Shown: positions 1 through 12,684 of the stretch, piece by piece
Position numbering within the stretch: position 1 is the stretch's first letter
Layout of the letters: every line of letters starts with the position of its first letter
Assembly (NCBI RefSeq): GCF_000002425.4
Contig: NC_037270.1
Span: 4,076,444-4,140,443 of the forward strand
Reading direction: 5' to 3'
Source of the DNA: Physcomitrium patens
Lineage: Eukaryota > Streptophyta > Bryopsida > Funariales > Funariaceae
DNA length: 64,000 bases
Position numbers and translations under genes: made by a program
The notes under the pieces: model-generated
What the model was told of the DNA's origin: nothing
The model's input: only the letters and a program-made list of their open reading frames with translations
Databases searched by the model: none

Positions 1-292
1 TGACTTTGTAGGATACATGCCTTGACTTACAACGCAAGTTTTTCTACGTGTGGGCCATATAGTTAGCTTGATCTTCAAGCTAACAACATGTGTGGCACAT
101 GGCCAACTTGTTGACCACGTTTCTAATCCAAAAAGTCAATTAAAGACACCTATGAAGTCAAAGCAGCATCTAGAAAGTTTCTAGGAAGCTTCTATATTAA
201 ATATTATAGAATTAACTTACTTTTATCTACTTTTACTTACTTCTACCTATTTCTATATGTAATTATTAGCTTACATGATTATGGCCATGACA
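1..292 (+). mobile_element. LTR fragment, family G (window-edge copy)
   Basis: This stretch matches the distal half of the family-G LTR seen at 19286-19845, 51021-51548 and, inverted, at 59687-61507. Shared landmarks are the run of TTGACTT motifs, the AGCTTCTAGAAAGCTT-like stretch and a terminal CATGACA ending at 292. The DNA just beyond (293-312) reads as a purine-rich tract on the minus strand, as expected upstream of a 3' LTR of a minus-oriented element. The LTR start lies outside the window. Confidence 0.7.
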
Positions 293-487
293 GAACCTTC
301 TAAAAAGACTTAAGGTAATTATTATAATAGGGTCATTATATTAAGATCTTTGTTGTTATGGATTTGATTAGATCACTCTACTTGATCTTATATTGTATTA
401 AGATCTTTGTTGTTATGGATTTGATTAGATTTTAGACCTTAGAGTATGTTTCAATATTGAAGTTTAATTAGATTAAGATCTTAAATA

Positions 488-529
<42 letters not shown>

Positions 530-813
530 AAATTTATTAATAATATATTTTTTATTATTTTTTAAAAGTTTTTTAATTTTATTAATTCTTTAAGATTTTA
601 TCATTATTTTATTATTTATTTTAAAAAATCTATTAATTTAATGTATAATATTTTAAAAATATTTTTATAATTTTTATTATATTTTCTTTAATATTTCTTA
701 ATAATTGATTAAAATTTATCTATAATTGGTAAGATTTATTTACAATTGATAAGATTTAATTAGACTCTATTTAGAATTATATTAGACTCATTAGGACCTT
801 TATTATTGCAACT
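293..813. other. AT-rich repeat relic, no gene
   Basis: There is no coding capacity here. The stretch holds a 34-bp direct repeat (340-373 and 397-430, period 57), a (TA)n tract at about 493-526, and TTTAGGATT/GATTAGAT-like words resembling the 3' part of the family-H LTRs at 44.6, 48.9 and 56.1 kb. It is probably decayed LTR DNA between two G-family LTRs. Confidence 0.5.
493..526. repeat. (TA)n microsatellite
   Basis: An uninterrupted alternating TA run of about 34 bp lies inside AT-rich repeat DNA. Confidence 0.9.
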
Positions 814-1016
814 TATTAAGGATATGAATTTCAAAAAAAGAAATCTTCAATACACTCTTCCGTCACTCAAACAAATTAGAAAATTACTCAAAGATGATGT
901 AGCATTAAACTAGAATGACTTTTTCCAAAGACAAGAAGAGTAGAAAGTCTTGAAATAAGACTAAGGACTAAAAAAGTATTAACAAGAGTGGAAAATGCTT
1001 CATTTTTACCTCCATA
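814..1016 (-). mobile_element. Family-G LTR, first half, split by the gypsy insertion
   Basis: The start resembles other G copies (TATTAAGGATATG here, TATCAAGGATATA at 51021). It runs in register with 51021-51219 until it is cut at the target site CCTCCATATATAC. The same LTR resumes at 19102 on the far side of the 18-kb gypsy element and continues to about 19285, where another G element abuts it. Copy 51021-51548 shows the uninterrupted form of this site. Confidence 0.75.
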
Positions 1017-1021
1017 TATAC

Positions 1022-3161
1022 TGTAGAATAGAAATTAATTTTTTTTTGAAAGATATTGGTAAAATATACTAATAGTCTAAAGAATGGATAATTCAGGAAG
1101 ACGAATGATTGATTTAGTTATTGAAAGTGGTTAATTACAAAATTATAATGTTGTGTTGTGGTTTAGCTACTATATAAAAAAAATTTAATTATGTACTTAG
1201 TATATAATTTACTAAGTAATATGGTGAGAGCCATATTAATAGATTTTAGTTGGTTGTAGAATATAATTTGATTATTACCTTGAAAAGAGGTTGTTTAAAA
1301 AAGATTACTATAGAATTTGTATAATTTTAATTTCTTTTGATAGTACTTTTTAAGATCGGTTTTGATTGATAGTAACTTCTAAATATTTAGAGTCACCTTT
1401 GTTAGACATTGGTGACCTTTGAAAACTTAATTTGATTCTTTTATTTGGTGTTTAGAGCATAAATTATGTAAATCTTATAAAAAAAAGGTTTGAAGAAGGA
1501 TTTTTGTAGCAAATAGAGTTTAGGGCATCCATATAGATGAATGGAGATGGATGATAAAAATCTCCATTCCTATTGGTCAAAAATCATGACCAATAGGCTT
1601 TGAAGAGGCTGCCTGAGGCCATATTAGAGATTAGGGTTAGTTTTTCGGAGCCACTTGAGCTTTGAATGCTAGGATTAGTAAGTTTAGGTTTTTGGCTATG
1701 GTTTTGGTACAAATCTTGTATGGTTTGGAGTTTATTTGAAGGAGATATAGGCGCTCAAAGTTAAGGTGTTGATTTGGAAGCTATTATCACTCTTTTTAAT
1801 ATAATACATGCGTACAAAAGGCAATTGAGGATCGGCATCTGCAATTGAAGAGAGTACTTTTGCGGTTATACTTTTTGCATACTACTTGCTAGATTCCAAG
1901 TTGAAGTAAAGGAGTTATTGGATTTTGAAGTCAGCACATGCAATCTAAAGGTAGTAAGTGACCCAATTAACTAGTGGTTGTGTCTTGAGCTATATCTTGA
2001 GCAATTTGATAAGGTTTTAGTTCAATATTTCAAGAAATGTATAAATTCATATTAATAAACTTTGTACATAAGTTTGATGACATTTGAATATTGCATTCTT
2101 GAGATATTAAGAAAATAGTGCTTAGATGCTTGTAAATTAGGATTTAGAGCATTTGCTAGGATTTCTCAGATGCTTGAAGATTGGGAGTGAATTTGTAGTT
2201 ATTTTTTATTATGGTAAAATTTAAGGATGAATTCTATCTATCCTATAAATTTGAGACAAATTTAATGGTTAGAGCAAGAGTTATGAATTTCTAAAGTTCA
2301 AGAAGAGAAAATCCTTTGCTGGAAAAATATGTTTTGAAGGAATTTTATTATGTTTTGAATTGTATGCAAATTAAGGGAGATTTTGAAGGTAAGACAAGAT
2401 TCATATAATGGTTTAAGCTAAACTCTCTATAGTTAGATATCGAGTGTATTCCTAGATATCAAATCATACTATAGGACAACAGTTAGAGTCTGAAAAATTA
2501 GAAGAAAGTATATAGGAGTTGTAGAAGTTAATTTAAAAGTCAGACTATGAAAGTCATGAGCCGGAGTAAGCTTAGTGCTTCTTCTTTCTTTGTTTATTTT
2601 TTGAGTTTTTTTTTTCTTTGTAGAAGAAAATTTATGGATAGTTTTTCAAAAATATGAAGTAATATTCTAGAATGAAAAGAGATTCAATATTGTCAAAAGA
2701 AGAATTTGATTTATTGAATGTTGAATTATATAGTGGTGAATTGAAAGAAAATAACTGGAAATATTTATGAAGAATGGATATGAATAGAAAGATTATAATA
2801 CATTGAGTATTGAGAATTGAGAGTGATTCGTCAGAAGTCTATAGAGTCTGGAATTCTATAAAGAAGTGTGTTGAGAAGGACTATTAGTGGCGAAGGATTC
2901 CAATGTTTGGATTATGGAATGATTATGTATTCTCTTTTAGGATAGTGTAGGGATACATGTTGTTGTTATTAGTGATGGTGGAGTACTATTTGGAAGTAGA
3001 AAACCTTATAGTATTCCTTGGTATTTTCAGTGGTTTCGAATATGATTAATTTTGTGATCCTAAAAAGTAGAATTCATGTGCTCACTCTTTCCCTGGGTTT
3101 GAATCCTCTTTAATAGATTTATTTTAAAAGAATTTATAAAATAAGTAAAACGATAATTACA
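1022..3161 (+). repeat. 5' LTR of the main gypsy element (split by solo LTR A)
   Basis: Segments 1022-1148 and 2482-3161 together match the 3' LTR 18288-19096 in order. The uninterrupted right LTR reads straight through the insertion point near 18412. Just before its end, both copies carry a phrase resembling a tRNA T-arm or pol III B box (GGTTTGAATCC left, GTTCAAATCCC right). Confidence 0.9.
1149..2481 (+). mobile_element. Solo LTR A, 1.33-kb family
   Basis: It starts TGTTGTGTTGTGG and ends GGACAACA, nested in the 5' LTR of the main element. It is nearly identical to the inverted copy C (10704-12032) and clearly related to B and D. The flanking GTTAG after the insert is present in the uninterrupted LTR near 18412. 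Start uncertain by about 5 bp because the target duplication has decayed. No internal retrotransposon DNA accompanies it. Confidence 0.85.
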
Positions 3162-3174
3162 TGTTGATACCGCT

Positions 3175-4506
3175 CTCGTGTTGTGGTTCAGTTATTATAT
3201 GAAAATAATGTAATTATGTGCTTAATATATAATTTATTAAGTAACATGGTGAGAGCCATGTTAGTAGATTTTAGTTGGTTGTAGAATATAATTTGAATAT
3301 TACTTTCTTAAGAGGTTGTTTAAAAAGATTACTATAGGATTTGTATAACTTTAATTTCCTTTTGATAGTGGCTTTTAAGATTGGTTTTGATTGATAGTAA
3401 CTTCTAAATATTTAGAGTCACCTTTGTTAGACATTGGTAACCTTTGAAAACTTATTTTGATTCTTTTATTTGGTGTTGAGAGCATAAATTATATAAATCT
3501 TATAAGAAAAAAGATTGAAGAAGGATTTTGGTAGCAAAAGGAGTGATTAGGGCACCAATATAGATGAATGGAGATGGATGATGAAAATCTCCATTCCTAT
3601 TGGTCAAAAATCATGACCAATGAGCTTTGAGGATGCTGCTTGAGGCCATATTAGAGATTAGGGTTAGTTTTTCGGAGCCATTTGAGTTTTGAAGGCTAAA
3701 CTCAGAAGTTTTAGGTTTTTGACTATGGTTTTGGTGCAAGTTTTGTATAGTTTAGAGTTTATATGAAGGAGATATAAGCGCTCAAAGTTAAGGTATTGAT
3801 TTGGAAGCTACTGTCACTCTTTTTGGCATAAGGCACGTGTGCAGACAGCAATTGAGGATCGGCGACTGCGATTGAAAAGAGTACTTTTGCGGCTATACTT
3901 TTTATAGACTGCTTACTATTTTCTAAGTTGAAGTATAGGAGTTATTGGATTTTGAAGTTAGCACATGCAATCTAAGGATAGTAACTAACCTGATATGCTA
4001 GTGGTTGTCTCTTAAGCTATATCTTGAGCAATTTGACAAGGTTTTGGCTCAAAATTTTAGGAAATGTGTAATTTCATGTTAATAAACTTTATGCATAAGT
4101 TTTATGACATTTGATTATTGAATTCTTGAGATATTAAGAAAATAAATTTCAGGTGCTTGTAAATTAGGGTTTAGAGCATCTGCTAGGATTTCTTAGATTC
4201 CAAAAGATCAAAAGTGAATTTGCAGTTTTTTTTTTTTGTGATAAAATTTAAGGGTGAATTCTACCTATCCTATAAATTTGAGACAAATTGAACGGTTAGA
4301 TCAAGACTTATGAATTTCTAAAGTTTAAGAAGAAAAAATCCTTTGCGGGAAGAATATGTTTTGAAGGGATTTTGTTATATTTTGAGTTTTATGCACAGTA
4401 AAAGAGTTTTGGGAGGCTAACACAAGATTCATATAAAGGTTTAAGCTATATTTTCTACAGCTAGATACCTAGTGTATTCCCAGATAGCAAATTACGCCAT
4501 ACAACA
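3175..4506 (+). mobile_element. Solo LTR B, 1.33-kb family
   Basis: It is inserted just inside the 5' LTR boundary of the main element, probably across its primer-binding site region. The target duplication CCGCT is visible at 3170-3174 and 4507-4511. The start is CTCGTGTTGTGG (first bases eroded) and the end is CATACAACA. It is closer to D than to A or C. Confidence 0.88.
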
Positions 4507-4749
4507 CCGCTGTCAGGGATTGACAATAGCATTGAGTGTTAGGAATTAATTGTCAGATGAGTAGATGGAAAATAAGAAGCAGACTAAGTAGAATATAATG
4601 AAAGAGTATGGTTATTAAGAATGAAAACTTAATAATAAAGAAAATATGGCAATTGAAAGAAAGAATAGAGAGATTTCAAGCAAGAAATTTGCTACGTAAC
4701 GAGCAAGAATAAAAGTTAAAAAAGAATCATCGACAAAGTTGAATTAAGC

Positions 4750-6838
4750 CATGGTTGCATGTTTGTCGACATATCCGAGTATAACCAGAAGCTGATCGAC
4801 ATCTAATATTTCAAAAGTATATACCATTAGAAAAATTGCCAAAATCGCTTCTAGAAAATTTGGTCAATAGTCTAGTGTTTTCTTTGAGGTCGTTAACTAC
4901 AAGTGGAGGAATCACAGAAGAATTGGATACTCCATTGGATACATTTTCAATAATGGAAGCAACCAATTTCATCAAAATTGGTTCCATAGAGTGGCATAAA
5001 TTACTAGTCAATAAAGGCCAATTTAGTATATTTTAAAATCCGTCATTTTCACCTTCAATTTGATCAAATAACTTATTCAGGGAGAATAATAGCAAATTGA
5101 AGAAACTTGAAAGTTCAAAACAAACAATTGGAGAAGATGCAAGTTATTTCAACAAAAGATTAAGTGGTATATTATTCTCTTCAATAGTGACCGATGGTCT
5201 ATCAAATCAATAGCAGTACAAATTGATGAAATCAGCGATTGCACAACGAACGTGGTTCTATTACCTATTTTTAGGGACTTTTTGGATACGGATCTCCATC
5301 AATATTTGTCTCACTTTTTGACAGCATATATAGCCAATAATAGAAGAACCAAAGATATTTAGTTACGATAGTTGCTAGCAACCTTAAAGGACATGGCGTT
5401 TGAATGGTACAACTGCCAAGTAGTGGGTCAATTTCTGAATTGAGAAGCATTAAAGAATGCATTTTTAATCCATTTTTGGTTAATTGGTTTTGAGGACCGC
5501 CTTCGAGAGAGGTTAATGAAAAGCAAAATGATCCTAGGGGAGGCACTGGAATCGTACTATGGTCGAGTGGCTAATATATTTAATAAGTGGCCGAATCACC
5601 AAATGTTGGAGGCATTTATCTTATCCATATTAATCAATAGTTTGCACCTACCACAGCTAAAAATATTTGTAAAGGAAGTTCAATTTGTCATGATATTTGC
5701 ATCCTTTAATAGAGCCAAGGTTTGGGAGGAATGCCATTATGATCAGTTTTTAACTATTGGAGCCACGATGATTCCAGTTTAAGGCAGATATTAAAATCTG
5801 ACTTCAAATGGATTAATGGATAGTTATCTACAAATGTTAGAAATAGGGGCCAATTCTAGTGCCAATATTCAGGGGCGAGTTAATATCACCTTTTTGTAAG
5901 CTATACCACTGAATGTCACAATAGCATATGTTCCATATTTTTTGTATCCACAACAAGCGTTAACTACGACAAAGATACAAATAATACCAGTCCTTAAAGA
6001 TTTCAATGAAATCTCGTTATTGAACCTGACAAAGAAAATGGAAGAAATGGTCATTAAAATAGCCAAAGATAAGGAGAAGAGGCAAAAGCCTACTAATATT
6101 AAGACCAATATATAGTACAGTAATTGTAAGGGCTATGATCATTTGGTAATAGAATGCCTTTCACCCTGATAAATGATGGATCAATGTATATTTTGTGGAG
6201 GAAAGTACTTAACCGCTAATTGTTGGAATTGGCAAAGACAACAACAATTCAATAATCAGACCATGATCCCACCAACTCAGTGGAACGTCAATCAAGTTCA
6301 AATGAAAAATACATTTGGATGGAATAGAAATCGATCTAATCCATAAAATTGACTATTCAATAACTTTTAAAGTTCTAATTTTAATCAAGAGTCTGCATCA
6401 AATCTCCATAACTACTGTAAGGAGCAACAGAGGTATTAGCAATATGCTCCATTGATGCCATCGAACCAAGTTCCCTCCATACCAATGAGACAACAACGAT
6501 CATTTTCTAATCCTACATGGAACAAGCCTAATAGGTATATATCAGTGGAGACACCCAATATGCTTGATAAGGGTGTAAGAAGACCACTTTGTTGTTTTTG
6601 TTGTAGACAGATTGATCATTATACTAGTGAATGTCTCAATTCCAGAGCCAGTGGTGATTATGCATTAATTTGTAGGAATTTCAAGCAATTGTGGCATACG
6701 TATCAATAATGAAATAATTTATTCAATTTCAATAATCAAGATCAATAAATCCAAGACCAAGGAAAAATTGAGGAGATAAATCAAGGTCCTCATGATTCTT
6801 CGATAAATCAAGTAGAATGTGTCGAAGTTGTTTGTGAG
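4750..6838 (+). pseudogene. gag of the main gypsy element, decayed
   Basis: Fragments in several frames give a typical plant gypsy Gag. A capsid core with the conserved ES/YYGRV..I...WP and later LP...F stretch is read from about 5516-5782. It is followed by a Pro/Gln/Asn-rich linker with repeated NQ, and then a CCHC zinc knuckle at about 6589-6640 (CxxCxxxxHYxxxC-like, read as CFCCRQIDHYTSEC). In-frame stops are scattered throughout. Gag would have packaged element RNA into virus-like particles; this copy cannot. The rest of the gag-to-protease segment resumes at 8135 after the F insertion. Confidence 0.75.
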
Positions 6839-8134
6839 TGTAAAATTCCACCCCTCAATTCAAATTACAAGGTGGCCTCAATTAAGAATTGCTTGTAATG
6901 GGTGGTGTGAGGTAGAAGTAACAACCAACAATAACTAAAAAAGAATAACACAAAATAAGTGAAACAAGTGCAATCAAGCAATTGTACACTACAAAACAAG
7001 TCATAGTCTGTTCATTGGATTTTCATCCAATAAAAAGTAAAAAATAAAAGTAAAAAGTATATTTTTTGAAAGATAATTTTTTATCTTTTTAATGATGTAA
7101 AAAACATTTAAATCCGAGTTACCATGAGTAAGTTATGAAGGATTGAAAATAACAAGTAACAAATAGAAAATTAAGTAAAAAATATTTTACTTCAAGGATA
7201 ACTTTTTAATAGATCAAGGATTCGAACCTCACCAAGGCTCACATGTAGTGTATATGGGTTGCCTAAAGAGGCCTTGAGGCCTTAGTCTTATCTTCCTACC
7301 TACATCTAAGGTACTACAACCCATATGAGACTTGTGCACCTCCCTTCTTATAAGAACTATACTAGCTGATGGTCCTCCTATTTTCTATTAGTAGAATTAA
7401 TATTTTTGCATTTTTGACTTCATTGTGGTATTCAAAAACACTCAATTAGCCTAGAAACATTATGTGGCCTTCAAACCTTGCTCCATTTCTTCATAATGGC
7501 TCTCCAAGTGGTAAAACTTAATTTTACCAAGGTCTTGAAAATTATCCTAAAAATTCATAGAAAATTCTAAATAAATTCTAAAAATTCCTATAATATTTAT
7601 ATAATTCTAATATCTATTTAAAGATATAATTCCCTATATTTTTTATTTTTATAGTAATAAAAATCAATTTGAATCTACTAAAAATTCTACATAAATTCTA
7701 AAAATTCCTATAATATTTCTATAATACTAATAATAATTTAAGGATATAATTTCCTATATTTTTGATTTTTTATAGTAATGGAATAAATTTAAATCTACTA
7801 TAAATTCTACTTTTTATATAAATAACTAAAAAGACATGAGGTTCTTTCTCATGCTTCTTTTAACTACTAACTAACATTTATAGTTTTTGTATAAGTAATA
7901 CATATAGATATAAGATCAATATAAATATTAATTTTAGTAAATAATCCTTACTCTTAAATAATAAGCAAAAATATTAAATCAACTAAAATAATTACCTCCA
8001 AGATTTATTAAGATTCTATTTCTTCTCCACTAATACTATTATTCTTTCTTTAACATCTTTTAAGCACATCTTTACCTAATAATTATAATTTTGGCACTCT
8101 ACATACATTCTTTTGTCCTAAAACAACTAGTGAG
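6834..8134. mobile_element. Solo LTR F (1,291 bp) with target duplication GTGAG
   Basis: Insert 6839-8129 starts TGTAAAATTCC and ends AACAACTA, and is flanked by perfect GTGAG repeats at 6834-6838 and 8130-8134. The gag-pol frame before and after it would join at this word. It contains no ORF. A GGATTCGAACCTCACC phrase at about 7209 resembles a pol III B box on the minus strand. It has no obvious second copy in the window. A solo LTR fits best, but another element with 5-bp duplications is possible. Confidence 0.75.
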
Positions 8135-8376
8135 TCAATCTGATGACTCACATTGTTCTTACCAAGAGTCAACAAAAAGAGAAAGGATCTATTCAATATT
8201 TAGATGATCTTGATGTAAAGAGCCAATTTGACCCAATTATAGGGCCATCCAATCTAAGTATTGTTACGAGCTTCTTATCTAGTATGAGACTTGACTTGGT
8301 TGTGCAATCTAATGAGGTCCTGATTATGGAAGCTTCAATTTCGTTCCAAGCAGTTCCATTCTCTATGCGATTCCAA
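8135..8376 (+). pseudogene. gag-protease linker region of the main gypsy element
   Basis: An open 87-codon stretch starts at 8143 and runs into the E1 LTR at 8377, so its last residues belong to the LTR. It reads as a plain hydrophilic region of a gypsy polyprotein. No protease motif is visible before the insertion; the frame resumes at 9627. Confidence 0.5.
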
Positions 8377-9626
8377 TATCGTACTGTAAAAGCTTATAGT
8401 ATGTAAAAATTAGTTAAAATATATTATATATTAATAAATCTAGATATATGTTAGAATAGTTAATAGATTAATTTAAAGAGAGTGGATTTAAGAAACTTTA
8501 TTTTGAGTTTTATCTTTTTTGATTATAGCATTTAAAACAATCGTAAGACCTAAATATTTAGTATAAAGCCTTGAGAGGAGATTAGAGCCTAAAGAAGAAA
8601 ATATTAACTAATAAGAGGCTTATTAGGAGGGATGAAAGGAAGGAATGGTTGGATGAAGGCAAGGAATGGGAAACTTCATTCCTATTGGTTGAAGTCCATA
8701 TCCAATGGGCTTCAAGGAGGCTGCCTGAGGCCTTATTAAAAATTAGGATTTCTCTTTTGAAGTCATTCAAGCTTTGGAGGCTAGGATCAGCAAGTTAAAG
8801 ATTTTGGATATAATTTGGATGAAGAGTTTGTATGATTTTAAGTTTTTTTGAAGGAGATATAGGTGTTCAAAATTAAGGTATCAAATTTGTACCTACTATC
8901 ACTCTTTGAAGTATAACATATGCGTACAGAGAACAATGAAAGTTTGATGACTGAATTTAGAGAGGACACTTTCTTGGCTATACTTTATATATACTATTTG
9001 ATGAATATTAAGTCTAGATGAAGGAGTTATAGGGCATTGAAGACATCACATGTACTTCAAAGGTAGTAAGTGAGTCATTTTGTTGATAGTAATGGTTGGA
9101 ACCATATCTTGAGTTTCTAGATGAATTTTTGGCTCAAATTTTTCATAAGTGTGAATTATTAAGTTAAAAAGCTATAAATCAAAGTTTCATAATATTTGAA
9201 TACTTATTTTGTGAGATATAAAGAAATTAGCATGTAAGTATAAGTAAGCTAGGGTTTAAAGCTACTGTTAGGATTTTGGCAATATTTCAAGATCCATAAC
9301 AAATTTGTAATTATTTTTTTTTTGAAAGTTTTTGAAAGTATATCAGTACTTCATATAAAATTTAGAGTTGTTTAGATGGTCCGATTGTGAGGTATGAGGT
9401 GTTGAAGTTCAAGAAACATCTCTCATAAAGATATATAAGGTTTTAAGATCTTTATCATACATTTGGATGTTTTCTTGGTACTTGGGCTTGTATTTTGATG
9501 TAATTAGCCAAAAAAAGAAAATATTATATGTGTAAACTTGGTTTTTTATATCTTAGACTTGATTGAGTATTTAATAGCAACCAGAAGCTCAGCACTTTCT
9601 TGAGGCAAACTCTCTCTACCCCGACA
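8377..9626 (+). mobile_element. Solo LTR E1 (1,250 bp)
   Basis: It starts TATCGTACTGTAA and ends TACCCCGACA, matching E2 (15053-16300) almost base for base and E3 (60010-61267) more loosely. Flanking CCAA and CCGGA look like a decayed target duplication. It shares internal phrases with the A-D family (GGAGATATAGG, CTGCCTGAGGCC), so the two LTR families are related. Confidence 0.85.
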
Positions 9627-10703
9627 CCGGAAAACATCATATCCATTGAAAGATCCTCTCAAGGATGGAAATTCCAAGGAAGCTGTGAGTGTTGATCAAA
9701 TTCCAAGTCCAGAGCGGAAGAATATCTTATCTCCATGGAGTTAAATTCAAAGCAATAAAAAGAAAGATGGCATTAGAAATTATTATAAATATGAAATTCT
9801 ATGATATTTTGAAGGATATGGATGCTATTCAACCTTCTATTTCTATGAAACAACTTCTAATGATCACTCCAGAGGTTAGTTCTACATTGAATTCATCATT
9901 GGCATGGCATAGGTAACGTAATAAGGAAGTTTGTGAAGTGAGCTTGAACCTTGATCCAAGTGCACTAACCATCGATGTGTTCAAACTATAATTGCCAGTA
10001 TTACATATGAAATCAACTATATTATCTTTTGATTACAACATTGAACTTTATCATATCCAATTTTATTACGACAATCTTAATTTTATCAAGCAAAGTCCAA
10101 GAATGATTATGGTTGGGGTACTTTGACAATTGGCAAGGGTGGAGATAAAATGGTATTATAAATGTACTTAGTACACTATCACGGAGAGTCTCAATTGTCA
10201 GCATCTGAATTGACATCAAGCGATGAGCTTAGCTCTGATAATGATGTAGTAGTACCGATTATGGAGGTACCTATAGAGGCAACACAACACCTTGGAGTGA
10301 TATACCAATGTGGAGGTCCGGGAGAGCACTTGATATATCCGATAAATTCGGAAAACTTTGTTTATGTTAATATTGATTGGATGACCAAATATGATGTACA
10401 CCATGTTAGTGCCCTAGACATAAGATTCAGTACTTTATATATGTCTAACTTATTGACTAATTTTAAACCAGTAAAGGAATTGAAACAAAATATTGTTGTT
10501 GCATCTTCATGTCAAACTATCAACTTGGCGACCACATCAAAACCTCAAACAATTAAGATCTACAAAGATGTTAGGGAGCAGGAGTTGACCTGTTGCACAA
10601 AATTTTTCTTGCATCATAAATTTGGTTTTGCTTGGACTTATGATGATTTAAAAGGTATCTCCACTGAAGTCTGTAAGCATCATATCAATTTAGAAGAGAA
10701 TGT
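9627..10703 (+). pseudogene. Protease-to-RT segment of the main gypsy pol
   Basis: A 180-codon open stretch (10162-10701) ends with the conserved gypsy lead-in to RT, read as FAWTYDDLKGI followed by HHINLEEN. It is cut exactly there by the antisense LTR C; after C the text resumes AKPVWQRQH, restoring the usual E..AKPVRQ..R block. The upstream part should contain the aspartic protease, but I do not see an intact D[ST]GA motif. Residues in the track beyond 10703 come from the LTR. Confidence 0.65.
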
Positions 10704-12032
10704 TATCATATCACAAGAATTACTATCTGGAAATACACTAGGTATCTAGCTATAGAAAGTTCAACTTAAACCATTATATGAATCTTTTCTTACCTTCCAA
10801 ATCTCCCTTAATTTGCATACAACTCAAAACATAATAAAATTCCTTCAAAATATATTTTTCCAACAAAGGATTTTCTCTTCTTGAACTTTAGAAATTCATA
10901 ACTCTTGCTCTAACCATTAAATTTATCTCAAATTTATAGGATAGATAGAATTTACCCTTAAATTTTACCATAATAAAAAATAACTACAAATTCACTCCCA
11001 ATCTTCAAGCATCTGAGAAATCCTAGCAAATGCTCTAAATCCTAATTTACAAGCATCTAAGCACTATTTTCTTAATATCTCAAGAATGCAATATTCAAAT
11101 GTCATCAAACTTATGTACAAAGTTTATTAATATAAATTTATAAATTTCTTGAAATATTGAACCAAAACCTTGTCAAATTGCTCAAGATATAGCTCAAGAC
11201 ACAACCACTAGTTAATTGGGTCACTTACTACCTTTAGATTGCATGTGCTGACTTCAAAATCCAATAACTCCTTTACTTCAACTTGGAATCTAGCAAGTAG
11301 TATGCAAAAAGTATAACCGCAAAAGTACTCTCTTCAATTGCAGATGCCGATCCTCAATTGCCTTTTGTACGCATGTATTATATTAAAAAGAGTGATAATA
11401 GCTTCCAAATCAACACCTTAACTTTGAGCGCCTATATCTCCTTCAAATAAACTCCAAACCATACAAGATTTATACCAAAACCATAGCCAAAAACCTAAAC
11501 TTACTAATCCTAGCATTCAAAGCTCAAGTGGCCCCGAAAAACTAACCCTAATCTCTAATATGGCCTCAGGCAGCCTCTTCAAAGCCTATTGGTCATGATT
11601 TTTGACCAATAGGAATGGAGATTTTTATCATCCATCTCTATTCATCTATATGGATGCCCTAAACTCTATTTGCTACAAAAATCCTTCTTCAAACCTTTTT
11701 TTTATAAGATTTACATAATTTATGCTCTAAACACCAAATAAAAGAATCAAATTAAGTTTTCAAAGGTCACCAATGTCTAACAAAGGTGACTCTAAATATT
11801 TAGAAGTTACTATCAATCAAAAACGATCTTAAAAAGTACTATCAAAAGAAATTAAAATTATACAAATTCTATAGTAATCTTTTTAAACAACCTCTTTTCA
11901 AGGTAATAATCAAATTATATTCTACAACCAACTAAAATCTATTAATATGGCTCTCACCATATTACTTAGTAAATTATATATTAAGTACATAATTACATTT
12001 TTTTTATATAGTAGCCAAACCACAACACGACA
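10704..12032 (-). mobile_element. Solo LTR C, antisense, 1.33-kb family
   Basis: It is the reverse complement of copy A with very few differences over more than 1.2 kb, bounded by TATCAT and ACACGACA. It is inserted in pol between the E-E-N and A-K-P codons. Flanking AATG and AACG look like a decayed duplication. With A (1149-2481) it forms a 1.33-kb inverted repeat separated by about 8.2 kb. Confidence 0.88.
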
Positions 12033-12684
12033 ACGCTAAACCAGTATGGCAGAGGCAACATTAAATATTTTCTCATGATGAAGGATGACTTGCACAAGCT
12101 TCTTGCAATTGGTTTTATTTACCTAATACTGAATAGTGAGTGGGTTTCTCCAATCATGATGGTATCAAAAAATAATGAGAAAATTTGAATTTTTCAAGAT
12201 TTCAAAAAACTTAATACGGCCACCAAAAAAGATTACTTCTCATTGACTTTCACGGATAGTATATTGGATGCTTTAGCAAGTCATGAATGTTATTCATTCT
12301 TAGATGGATTTTTTGGATATAATCAAGTTAAAATTACAATGGAAGACCTACTCAAGGTGACCTTTACTATGGATTGGGGCACATTTGCTTATCGCATAAT
12401 GCCTTTTGGATTATGTAATGTCTCAGCTATATTTCAAAGAGTGATGACTCAAGCATTCCAAGACTATCTCCGAATATTTATGGAGATTTTTTTAAATGAC
12501 TTCTGTGCATTTGATATAAAATAAGATCATCTTAATTGTCTAGACAAATATTTTGGCTCAGTGCCCTAAGTTTGGGATATTATTGAACTCGGATAAGTCT
12601 CAATTTGGAGTTTTGTCAAGAAAATTATTGAGACATATCGTCTCTAGCCGTGGTATTGCTATAGATCCTGAGAAAGTGAAGCAT
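12033..12684 (+). pseudogene. Reverse transcriptase, N-terminal and palm part, main gypsy element
   Basis: Gypsy RT blocks appear in order: VSPIMMVSK (usual PIVVVPKKNG), the DF.KLN.AT..D block, SFLDGFFGYNQVKI, TFTMDWGTFAYRIMPFGLCN, then the catalytic box read as FLNDF instead of the usual F[LV]DDF. The second catalytic Asp is therefore Asn, a single G-to-A change. Frame breaks occur at about 12187 and 12523. The thumb region continues to IDPEKVK at 12680, where LTR D interrupts. Confidence 0.85.

Noticed and set aside
3085..3120. tRNA-like T-arm phrase GGTTTGAATCC in the gypsy LTR (and GTTCAAATCCC in the right copy)
   Set aside because: No acceptor stem, D arm or anticodon arm can be folded around it; noted as a B-box-like word only.
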